9,958 nucleotides of DNA, taken from NCBI GenBank assembly GCA_017557715.1, contig JAFYYE010000082.1, forward strand, positions 1 through 9,958, read 5' to 3'. How positions within the stretch are numbered: the first letter of the stretch is position 1; each line of letters begins with the position of its first letter. The stretch is from Pseudobutyrivibrio sp. GTDB taxonomy: Bacteria; Bacillota; Clostridia; Lachnospirales; Lachnospiraceae. Both the position numbers and the translations under genes were made by a program. Shown here piece after piece: positions 1 through 4,842 of this stretch. The notes beneath the pieces were generated by a model that saw only the letters and a list, made by a program, of their open reading frames with translations, made no database searches and had not been told where the DNA came from.

Positions 1-321
1 CTTACACAGATGACAGTTGGTTTCTCTCGTGATGATGCTGGTAAGTTCTTAAATGCTTACTATGATACAAAGATCTTCGAGAACGATCCATTTGCTAAGC
101 TTGATCAGACAGGTGTTGGTAAGCTTATGGAGACAGCTATTAAGCTTGGTAAGCCAGTAAATCCAAACCTTCACGTAGGTATCTGCGGTGAGCACGGTGG
201 TGACCCATCTTCAGTAGAGTTCTGCCACAAGATTGGTCTTGACTATGTATCATGCTCTCCATTCAGAGTACCAATCGCTAGACTTGCTGCAGCACAGGCA
301 GCTATCGCCGAGAAACACTAA
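1..321 (+). CDS. ppdK: Pyruvate, phosphate dikinase, C-terminal end (5' partial)
   Basis: This is the last 106 residues of pyruvate phosphate dikinase, which interconverts pyruvate + ATP + Pi and phosphoenolpyruvate + AMP + PPi in the cytoplasm, a usual glycolytic/gluconeogenic step in Clostridia. The reading frame is open from base 1 (Leu-Thr-Gln before the first Met), so the start lies upstream of the window. The segment belongs to the PEP/pyruvate-binding TIM barrel. The motif GICGEHGGDP is visible, and its Cys matches the known catalytic cysteine of the family; the end, with SCSPFRVPIARLAAAQA, is typical of the family's C-terminus. Codon choice is strongly biased (many GGT, CTT, AAG), as expected for a highly expressed housekeeping gene and unlike the genes after base 600. 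The terminator at 451-482 probably ends this transcript. Confidence 0.96.
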   Translation, partial: LTQMTVGFSRDDAGKFLNAYYDTKIFENDPFAKLDQTGVGKLMETAIKLGKPVNPNLHVGICGEHGGDPSSVEFCHKIGLDYVSCSPFRVPIARLAAAQAAIAEKH

Positions 322-327
322 TTGAAA

Positions 328-482
328 ATGCGCTATTTCTGGGAACATTTGAGATTCCAAAATCTTACATACAGAAAGCTGCAAAGCTCTACTATGGAGA
401 GCACCGCAGATTTCGGTTCCCGGAAAAGCTTGAATTTAAGCTGTTTCTAGTATAGGGAGTCATTTTGACTCCCTATATTTTT
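328..482 (+). ncRNA. Candidate structured RNA in the ppdK 3' region (three-way junction), class unknown
   Basis: Nested inverted repeats fit one compact fold. P1 pairs 336-346 with 416-426 (11 bp, one G-U). P2 is the hairpin 347-370 (inner stem 352-356/361-365, loop CCAA). P3 is the hairpin 374-414, made of GAAA/TTTC, CTGC/GCAG and GCTCT/AGAGC stems with a 7-nt loop. P2 starts directly after P1, and only ACA and one G join the other arms, which is a tidy three-way junction. A further hairpin (about 422-431/438-448, one bulged G) shares bases 422-426 with P1, so the two exclude each other. The rho-independent terminator follows at 451. The sequence matches no RNA family I know. It could be a ppdK 3'-UTR-derived small RNA, an independent small RNA, or a chance fold. 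Two frames are open across much of it (one 40-codon ATG frame at 328-450), without a convincing ribosome site. The span from 328 to the terminator is my choice; no promoter was identified. Confidence 0.42.
451..482 (+). terminator. Rho-independent terminator after ppdK / candidate RNA
   Basis: A perfect 12-bp stem (451-462 with 466-477) and a 3-nt T loop are followed at once by a run of five T (478-482). It is the first strong terminator after the ppdK stop codon. The arms end in TATA, so in the opposite direction the A/T ends could also work weakly, although no leftward gene ends here. Confidence 0.9.
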
Positions 483-508
483 ACCTAAAAATGAAAAAAG
501 TTTTGGGA

Positions 509-518
509 ATAAGCTTAT
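509..518. promoter_or_regulatory. Palindrome ATAAGCTTAT, copy 1 (candidate operator)
   Basis: This is the first of three exact copies of the 10-bp palindrome ATAAGCTTAT (also at 985-994 and 1042-1051), each followed by a further A or A-rich/GG flank. It lies upstream of the XRE regulator gene. XRE-family proteins bind as dimers to short palindromes next to their own genes, so an autoregulatory operator is a reasonable inference. No convincing -35/-10 pair could be fixed around it. Confidence 0.45.
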
Positions 519-548
519 AGGCAAAAAAATTTATATGGCACATATTTG

Positions 549-595
549 ATGCGTTCTGGGAATTATTATAAGGTAATTTCAAGGACGCATTTTTT
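549..595 (+). terminator. Terminator-like hairpin / possible attenuator in the XRE gene leader
   Basis: Bases 549-566 pair with 573-590: nine pairs (ATGCGTTCT with AGGACGCAT), one G-A mismatch, then eight more pairs including G-U, around a 6-nt loop. A T run follows (590-595). The shape is that of an intrinsic terminator, yet it stands only about 50 bases before the regulator's start and more than 60 bases after the ppdK terminator. It may stop read-through from ppdK, or attenuate a leader started near 510. The right arm and loop contain a 14-base sequence (566-579) repeated exactly at 1048-1061. Confidence 0.55.
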
Positions 596-611
596 ATTCA
601 AAATTTAAAAG

Positions 612-627
612 CGGCACAATCGTGCCG
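612..627 (+). promoter_or_regulatory. GC-rich hairpin just upstream of the XRE ribosome binding site
   Basis: CGGCAC (612-617) and GTGCCG (622-627) form a perfect 6-bp stem with an AATC loop. It ends three bases before the GAGGAGGG ribosome site (631-638). In a very AT-rich leader this stable little stem is conspicuous and could mark a 5' RNA end or tune translation. No T run follows, so it is not a terminator. Confidence 0.4.
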
Positions 628-645
628 GTTGAGGAGGGTTTGAAA

Positions 646-981
646 ATGAGTGATTTTACAGCCAGAAAGCTTAGAGAATTAAGGGATGCAGCGAATATCT
701 CTCAAAGTGAAGCGGCAAAACGTATGCATATTAGTGAAAGAAAACTTAGAACGCTTGAGTCTGGTGAACGAGAAGTTACTTCTGACGAAATTATTGAGTT
801 TGCAAAACTCTATAAGGTTGATGTGCGAGAATTATTATTAGAATCCTACGCAGAGGAAAGTGAAGAACAAATCCTTTGTAATCGATACATTTCCTTATGT
901 AGGTTATATGACCAGCTTTCTACTAAGGATAAAGAAGATGTTTTCTGGGTTATTAAGCAAAGAATTGCTGGATTAATTTAA
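646..981 (+). CDS. XRE-family helix-turn-helix transcriptional regulator
   Basis: This is a 111-residue cytoplasmic DNA-binding protein. Residues about 7-63 form a Cro/C1-type helix-turn-helix: KLRELRDAANISQSEAAKRM, then the recognition-helix region with SERKLRTLESGEREVTSDE, and a following AKLYKVDVRELL. The rest (about 64-111) is an acidic, helical tail, probably for dimerisation. I chose ATG 646 because GAGGAGGG (631-638) sits 7 bases before it; an in-frame GTG at 622 has no such site and would start inside the upstream hairpin. ATAAGCTTAT palindromes lie on both sides of the gene (509, 985, 1042), the nearest beginning four bases after its stop, which suggests that it regulates itself and the genes that follow. 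At the left end of a conjugative element such regulators commonly control excision or transfer; that role is inferred here. Confidence 0.85.
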   Translation: MSDFTARKLRELRDAANISQSEAAKRMHISERKLRTLESGEREVTSDEIIEFAKLYKVDVRELLLESYAEESEEQILCNRYISLCRLYDQLSTKDKEDVFWVIKQRIAGLI

Positions 982-984
982 CCT

Positions 985-994
985 ATAAGCTTAT
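985..994. promoter_or_regulatory. Palindrome ATAAGCTTAT, copy 2 (candidate operator)
   Basis: This is the second exact copy, extended to TATAAGCTTATA (984-995). It begins four bases after the stop codon of the XRE gene, in a 115-bp AT-rich gap with runs of T and A. It is 57 bases upstream of copy 3 (start to start), so a regulator could bind both sites together. Confidence 0.45.
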
Positions 995-1041
995 AACCTT
1001 AATTTTTTAAAAACATTTTCTTTTTTTAAATATGAGATGTG

Positions 1042-1051
1042 ATAAGCTTAT
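1042..1051. promoter_or_regulatory. Palindrome ATAAGCTTAT, copy 3 (candidate operator near a possible promoter)
   Basis: The third exact copy is followed by AAGGTAATTT and a TATATT (1061-1066) that could be a -10 box. The matching -35 at 17-bp spacing (1038-1043) is poor, so promoter activity, if real, may be weak or need an activator. Bases 1048-1061 repeat 566-579 exactly. Position suggests control of the small broken gene and the acetyltransferase downstream. Confidence 0.42.
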
Positions 1052-1096
1052 AAGGTAATTTATATTAACAAATCGACATCTATAGAGGGAATGAAA

Positions 1097-1235
1097 ATGC
1101 CAAACGTTAATTTTACAATTACAGAGAGTAAATGCAGATGATTTGTCCTGTGTAGATTTATTGCACGTGGCTTTTGAAGAATCTATTGCATTGATTGAGA
1201 AGGCAAAGGAAATAATTAAACACAAAATAATTTAG
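1097..1235 (+). pseudogene. Small gene (about 45 codons) broken by a one-base frameshift
   Basis: GAGGGA (1085-1090) stands 6 bases before ATG 1097, and the frame begins MPNVNFTITES but stops at TGA 1139-1141. One frame over, the sequence continues as a protein-like stretch from about 1131: NADDLSCVDL, HVAFEESIAL, then EKAKEIIKHK, with stop TAG 1233-1235. Removing one A from the AAA at 1130-1132 joins them into one 45-residue acidic/helical protein. I do not recognise the family. It lies between the XRE gene and the acetyltransferase, whose ribosome site begins 5 bases after this stop, so the two were probably co-transcribed. It could be a real decay, a sequencing error, or a site of recoding; nothing in the sequence (no strong slippery heptamer or stem) favours recoding. 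Confidence 0.5.
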
Positions 1236-1256
1236 CTATAATAGGAGGGACATAAT

Positions 1257-1787
1257 ATGGAACAAAAAATTATTTTGGAAACAGAGAGATTGTTTCTTAG
1301 GGAAATGAATACTGATGATTTCGAGGCACTATATAAAGTCCTCGCCGATAGAGACATCATGCAGCATTATCCATATACCTTTGACGAGAAAAGAGTCAAT
1401 GATTGGATTGAAAGAAATATGAACCGATATCATGAGAATGGTTTTGGGCTCTGGGCTGTATGTTTGAAAGATACTAGAGAGATGATTGGTGACTGTGGAT
1501 TGACACTTCAGAATATTGAGGGGAAGATGCTCCCTGAGATTGGTTATCATATCCGCGCAGATCATCAGCGAAAAGGTTATGCTAAGGAAGCAGCAACTGC
1601 TGTACGAGACTGGGCGTTTGCAAATACGGATTACCCTGCACTCTATTCATATTGCAAATATACAAATGTCGGTTCTTATAAGACTGCAGAATCTATAGGT
1701 ATGCATTTCGAGAAGGAATACCCAGATCCCGAAAACAAGATTACTCATGTCTCGGTAATCTTTCGTGAAGAGGCGACAGTCGCATAA
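1257..1787 (+). CDS. GNAT-family N-acetyltransferase (RimJ/RimL type)
   Basis: This 176-residue protein belongs to the acetyl-CoA-dependent GNAT fold and most resembles the RimJ/RimL-like group (Acetyltransf_3). The N-terminus ILETERLFLREMNTDDFEAL is the usual first strand-helix of that group. The acetyl-CoA pyrophosphate loop is visible as HQRKGYAKEA (about residues 103-112, the Q/R-x-x-G-x-G/A signature), preceded by the PEIGYHI strand. The later segment NVGSYKTAESIGM (about 137-149) is the typical Asn-x-x-S-x-x-x-x-E-x-x-G motif. The substrate cannot be told: RimL-like enzymes acetylate protein N-termini, amino acids, polyamines or drugs. AGGAGGG (1243-1249) lies 7 bases before the ATG. 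A strong terminator follows at 1825, so this looks like a cargo gene with its own transcript end, separate from the transfer block downstream. Confidence 0.88.
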   Translation: MEQKIILETERLFLREMNTDDFEALYKVLADRDIMQHYPYTFDEKRVNDWIERNMNRYHENGFGLWAVCLKDTREMIGDCGLTLQNIEGKMLPEIGYHIRADHQRKGYAKEAATAVRDWAFANTDYPALYSYCKYTNVGSYKTAESIGMHFEKEYPDPENKITHVSVIFREEATVA

Positions 1788-1824
1788 TTCAAGTTTGTCG
1801 ACCTAATTGAATATTGAATGTTAC

Positions 1825-1860
1825 ATAGCAGTTATCTCAATCGAGGTAGCTGCTATTTTT
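1825..1860 (+). terminator. Rho-independent terminator after the acetyltransferase
   Basis: Bases 1825-1838 pair with 1843-1856 along 14 positions (two G-U) around an AATC tetraloop and run into T 1856-1860. It separates the regulator/acetyltransferase unit from the DUF5688-RepA-ParAB run. A small GCTCA/TGAGC hairpin (1863-1875) follows just before the next ribosome site. Confidence 0.9.
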
Positions 1861-1907
1861 GTGCTCATTTTGAGCAGTAACTATTCACTATTCAAAGGAG
1901 GTAGACA

Positions 1908-2951
1908 ATGGACTACGAGAAATTCAAACAGGACATGGAGCAGGATGTACTAAAGAATCTTGCAAACAGGGGAATCGAAGCAGAGACCGATGTTCGGCAC
2001 ATTGATAAGTTGAACGATGGGTATGATGCTTTGACAGTGAAAGCACCGGGAAGTGTGATTGGTGTAAATATCAATCTCAGTAGTGCTTTTGAAGCGTATG
2101 AGGATGGAAGAGATTATATCGATATCGTGGAGCGAGCTTCTGATCAGGCTGCGAAGGGAATCACAGAGTCAAAGAGCTTTGATATCGATAAGGTCAATGA
2201 TTATGACCAGATGAAACAGACGCTTTCCATGGAAGTGGTATCAGCAGAGAGAAATGCTGATATGCTTGAGAAGGTTCCACACAAGAATATCGAAGACATG
2301 GCGGTGGTATATCGCTTTGTTTTGGATGCTTCAGATGAGGGTAGAGCCAGCATTCTGGTGACAAATCAGCTTCTTGATACCTATGGCATCACAGCTGATC
2401 AGCTTCATGAAGATGCAATGACAATTGCTCCGGAACTTCGTCCGGCAGTGATTAAGACTATGTCTGAGACATTGCAAGAGATGATGGGCGATGAGGCCTT
2501 TATGATGATGGGCATGCCGATTGCACCACCAGAGAATGAGCCACTTTTTGTAGCCACAGTTCCAGATAAGGTGCAGGGCGCAAGCGTGCTTGCCTACCAG
2601 GATTTCATGGAACAGGCGGCCCAGAGAGTTGGCGGTGATTTCTATGTATTGCCTTCATCCATCCATGAAATTCTCTTAGTAAGAGACGATGGAAGCATGA
2701 ATCGTGCTGATTTGGAAGATATGGTTCGCACAGTAAATGCTACCGAGGTTCAGCCGGAAGATATCCTCACAGATAGTGTTTATCACTACGATTCCAAGGA
2801 TAAGGTCTTTGAACTGGCTGAGAAGTTCGAGGAGCGTACCGCCGCAAAGCAGCGTGAATCAGCTCTTGATAAGCTTGCTGATAAGAAGCGTGAAGCTCCA
2901 ATTCATGAAAGTGTCACTCGTCCTCATGACCGTGGTGGCGAGGCGTTGTAA
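1908..2951 (+). CDS. DUF5688 family protein
   Basis: This 347-residue cytoplasmic-type protein has no signal peptide or membrane segment. It resembles the DUF5688 family, common on ICEs and plasmids of Lachnospiraceae and of unknown function. Typical parts are the start MDYEKFKQDMEQDVLKNL, the EKVPHKNIEDMAVVYRF stretch near residue 120, a run of Met residues around 195-203 followed by PIAPPENEP, then FYVLPSSIHEILLV (about 247-260). The C-terminal 40 residues are highly charged and probably disordered. AAAGGAGGT (1894-1902) precedes the ATG. The stop codon overlaps the ATG of the next small gene (TAATG, 2949-2953), so they are translationally coupled. It heads the replication/partition run, which suggests a maintenance or transfer-linked role. 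That is inference only. Confidence 0.8.
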   Translation: MDYEKFKQDMEQDVLKNLANRGIEAETDVRHIDKLNDGYDALTVKAPGSVIGVNINLSSAFEAYEDGRDYIDIVERASDQAAKGITESKSFDIDKVNDYDQMKQTLSMEVVSAERNADMLEKVPHKNIEDMAVVYRFVLDASDEGRASILVTNQLLDTYGITADQLHEDAMTIAPELRPAVIKTMSETLQEMMGDEAFMMMGMPIAPPENEPLFVATVPDKVQGASVLAYQDFMEQAAQRVGGDFYVLPSSIHEILLVRDDGSMNRADLEDMVRTVNATEVQPEDILTDSVYHYDSKDKVFELAEKFEERTAAKQRESALDKLADKKREAPIHESVTRPHDRGGEAL

Positions 2952-3082
2952 TGAATAAAAAGACAGGCAAGAAGCCCTATGCCTGTAGAGGATGTCCTTA
3001 CGGGAAGCATCAGCCATGCATCGGCTGGTGCACCCGTAAAATCCTAGAAGAGATGAGATTGTTAAAGGAGAAGAAAAAATGA
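2951..3082 (+). CDS. Small four-cysteine (zinc-knuckle-like) protein, 43 residues
   Basis: This is a short gene starting in the TAATG overlap with the DUF5688 gene and ending in an ATGA overlap with repA (TGA 3080-3082 inside the repA start). Both overlaps, and coding sequence without a gap, make it likely to be real despite its size. The 43-residue product has a basic start, then CRGCPYGKHQPCIGWC: cysteines spaced C-x2-C-x7-C-x3-C, suitable for one zinc ion, then a charged helix rich in Lys and Glu. The 3' end of this gene carries the ribosome site of repA (AAAGGAG 3064-3070). I cannot assign a family. A DNA/RNA-binding or repA-regulating role is possible but not shown. Confidence 0.65.
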   Translation: MNKKTGKKPYACRGCPYGKHQPCIGWCTRKILEEMRLLKEKKK

Positions 3083-4008
3083 CGTTTGATTATTTCTATG
3101 GCCGCGAAAGCGACCTTTTTTCATTTGTACGAATTCCAAAGCTTCTGTTCAAGGAAGAACGTCTAAAGCGTCTGTCGTCGGACGCCAAGATTCTCTATGG
3201 TCTTCTCCTGGATCGTATGAGCTTATCCGCAAAAAACGGTTGGCAGGATGATGATGGCAGAGTGTATATCATCTACACCATCGATGAAGTGCAGGATGAC
3301 CTAGGATGTGCCAACAAGAAGGCTGTAAATATCCTCGCAGAGCTTGAAGATATCGGGCTTATCGAAAAGAAACGTCAGGGCTTAACCAAGCCAAATCTCA
3401 TCTATGTAAAGAACTTTTCATCTGAAGTGTTAAAAGAACATTTCCAGAAATGTCAAAATGACACTTCAGGAAATGTGGAATTGACAGGTCAAGAAGTGTC
3501 AAAAGGACGAACAAATAATACTGATAATAACAATACTGACTTTAGTGATACTGATTCTATTCCATTCCATTCTGACAGGATACGCCTCTATCGTGAGTCG
3601 CCCCAGGAAAATGGAATGGAAGGGAATGGAAATGATGCATTACAGATTCGTAAAAAATATCAGGATTATGTGGCTGAGAACATCAGCCTGGAGATTTTAA
3701 AAGAGAGATATCCATATCAACGAGAGCTACTAGATCAATTAGCAGAGTTGATGGTGGATGTTCTTTGTTCGACCAAGGATCACATCTGTGTTGGAAAAGA
3801 GGACAAACCGGCACCGATAGTGAAGGCACAGTTTATGAAGATTAATTCCATGCATATTGAGTACGTGTTAGAGGGGCTTCAGAAGAACACGACTCTTGTT
3901 CGTAATACCAGGCAGTATCTGATTACGACGCTTTATAATGCGCCGCTGACGATAGATGCCCATTACGATACGCTTTTTAACCATGACAGAGCAAATGGAT
4001 TGATTTAG
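3079..4008 (+). CDS. repA: Replication initiator protein A (RepA_N-type)
   Basis: This 309-residue protein is of the RepA_N type used by theta-replicating plasmids and by ICEs of Bacillota that replicate when excised. The N-terminal winged-helix domain (about 1-113) shows FFSFVRIP-like sequence at 13-19 (LFSFVRIPKLLF), the helix SDAKILYGLLLDRM, and the wing region DEVQDDLGCANKKAVNILAE with IGLIEKKRQGL. A low-complexity, Asn/Asp/Thr-rich linker follows (about 130-185), then a C-terminal domain (about 190-309) with NISLEILKERYP and a final region with TRQYLITTLYNAP, as in DUF6017-type ends. In related RepA_N plasmids the origin lies in the DNA coding for this linker, and that DNA here is full of repeats (see 3425-3504 and 3560-3621). 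The start overlaps the upstream four-cysteine gene; parA starts 10 bases after the stop. Confidence 0.88.
   Translation: MTFDYFYGRESDLFSFVRIPKLLFKEERLKRLSSDAKILYGLLLDRMSLSAKNGWQDDDGRVYIIYTIDEVQDDLGCANKKAVNILAELEDIGLIEKKRQGLTKPNLIYVKNFSSEVLKEHFQKCQNDTSGNVELTGQEVSKGRTNNTDNNNTDFSDTDSIPFHSDRIRLYRESPQENGMEGNGNDALQIRKKYQDYVAENISLEILKERYPYQRELLDQLAELMVDVLCSTKDHICVGKEDKPAPIVKAQFMKINSMHIEYVLEGLQKNTTLVRNTRQYLITTLYNAPLTIDAHYDTLFNHDRANGLI
3425..3504. repeat. Iteron-like repeats inside repA (candidate origin)
   Basis: Copies of a motif near AAGTGTCAAAA occur at 3425-3435 (one mismatch), 3448-3458 (AAATGTCAAAA), 3494-3504 (exact), and in reverse at 3456-3466 (AAATGACACTT). ACATTTCC (3438-3445) is also repeated inverted at 3469-3476. 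The cluster is in the part of repA coding for the protein linker, where RepA_N replicons are known to keep their origins. Binding by RepA is inferred. Confidence 0.45.
3560..3621. repeat. Perfect inverted repeat in repA linker DNA
   Basis: TTCCATTCCATT (3560-3571) and AATGGAATGGAA (3610-3621) are exact reverse complements of 12 bases with 38 bases between. The right arm has a further direct copy, GGAATGGA at 3623-3630. It lies just after the iteron-like cluster and may belong to the same origin. The codon content is low-complexity, so part of the symmetry may be chance. Confidence 0.4.
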
Positions 4009-4017
4009 GAGGAGAAA

Positions 4018-4842
4018 ATGAGTAAGTCACAGGTGATTGCACTTGTTAATCAAAAAGGAGGTACCGGGAAGACGCAAAGCACAGAAAACATAGGTGTTGG
4101 GCTAGTTTTTGAAGGAAAGAAGGTTTTGCTTGTGGATATGGATCCGCAGGGTTCACTTACCATCAGCCTTGGACATCCAAAAGCAGATGAGCTTCCTGTT
4201 ACCGTGGCGGACATTATGGCGAAGGTTCTTCGGGAAGAACCAATCGCTCCGGGAGAAGGGATTCTTCATCATCCGGAAGGTGTAGATTTGATGCCAGCTA
4301 ACATTTCTTTATCAGGAATGGAGGTATCCTTGGTAAATGTCATGAGCCGCGAACAAGTGCTAAAGGAATACATTGATTCCGTAAAAGGCAATTACGATTA
4401 TGTGCTGATTGACTGCATGCCATCTCTTGGGATGCTTACTGTAAATGCGTTAGCTGCGGCGGACAAATTGGTGATTCCGGTCCAGGCGCAGTACCTTTCC
4501 GCCAAAGGTTTGGAGCAGCTTCTTCAGACAGTGAATAAGGTGAGGCGGCAGATAAATCCAAAGCTTAAGATTGATGGCATCCTGCTAACCATGGTGGATG
4601 GCAGAACAAATTATGCGAAGGATATCAGCAACCTGATTCGCGATACCTATGGTAGCAAGCTGAAGGTCTATAAGACAGAGATTCCACATTCCGTCAGGGC
4701 TGCAGAAATTAGTGCAGAAGGAAAAAGTATCTTTGCTCATGATCCAAAAGGGAAGGTGGCAGAAGCCTATAAGAATTTAACAAAGGAGGTGCTGAAGAAT
4801 GAAGAAAGAGCGCTCAAACATTCAGCTGAGCAGTTACGATGA
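4018..4842 (+). CDS. parA: ParA-family partition ATPase
   Basis: This 274-residue Walker-type ATPase forms ATP-dependent dimers on the nucleoid and moves ParB-bound DNA apart, keeping the excised element in both daughter cells. The deviant Walker A is at residues 13-21 (KGGTGKTQS), with signature lysine K13 and catalytic-loop K18 and T19 present; the two residues after T19 are Q-S where T-T is usual. The A' motif is DMDPQG (40-45) and Walker B is VLIDC (129-133), followed by PSLGMLTVNALAAAD. The length fits small ParA/Soj proteins without an N-terminal helix-turn-helix. GGAGGAG (4008-4014) precedes the ATG. The end overlaps parB by 44 bases, so the pair is co-translated. Confidence 0.94.
   Translation: MSKSQVIALVNQKGGTGKTQSTENIGVGLVFEGKKVLLVDMDPQGSLTISLGHPKADELPVTVADIMAKVLREEPIAPGEGILHHPEGVDLMPANISLSGMEVSLVNVMSREQVLKEYIDSVKGNYDYVLIDCMPSLGMLTVNALAAADKLVIPVQAQYLSAKGLEQLLQTVNKVRRQINPKLKIDGILLTMVDGRTNYAKDISNLIRDTYGSKLKVYKTEIPHSVRAAEISAEGKSIFAHDPKGKVAEAYKNLTKEVLKNEERALKHSAEQLR

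Noticed and set aside
374..426. Resemblance of GCAAAGC and ACCGC segments to c-di-GMP-I riboswitch or T-box elements.
   Set aside because: The other invariant parts of those families (tetraloop/receptor pair, specifier domain, full AGGGTGGNACCGCG) are absent, and no regulated gene follows before the terminator.
324..452. Protein-like open stretches in two frames after ppdK (one ATG frame 328-450; another with LGTFEIPKSYIQKAAKLYYG).
   Set aside because: No ribosome site and no family recognised. The nested stems explain the sequence better, although a gene fragment cannot be excluded.
482..645. Attachment site (left end of the ICE) between the ppdK terminator and the XRE gene.
   Set aside because: No tRNA end and no repeat with a partner in the window. 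The change in codon use suggests the boundary is near here, but it cannot be placed.
1007..1225. 72-residue reading frame on the minus strand.
   Set aside because: It is antisense to the broken small gene and AT-rich gap, has no good ribosome site and a composition unlike a real protein.
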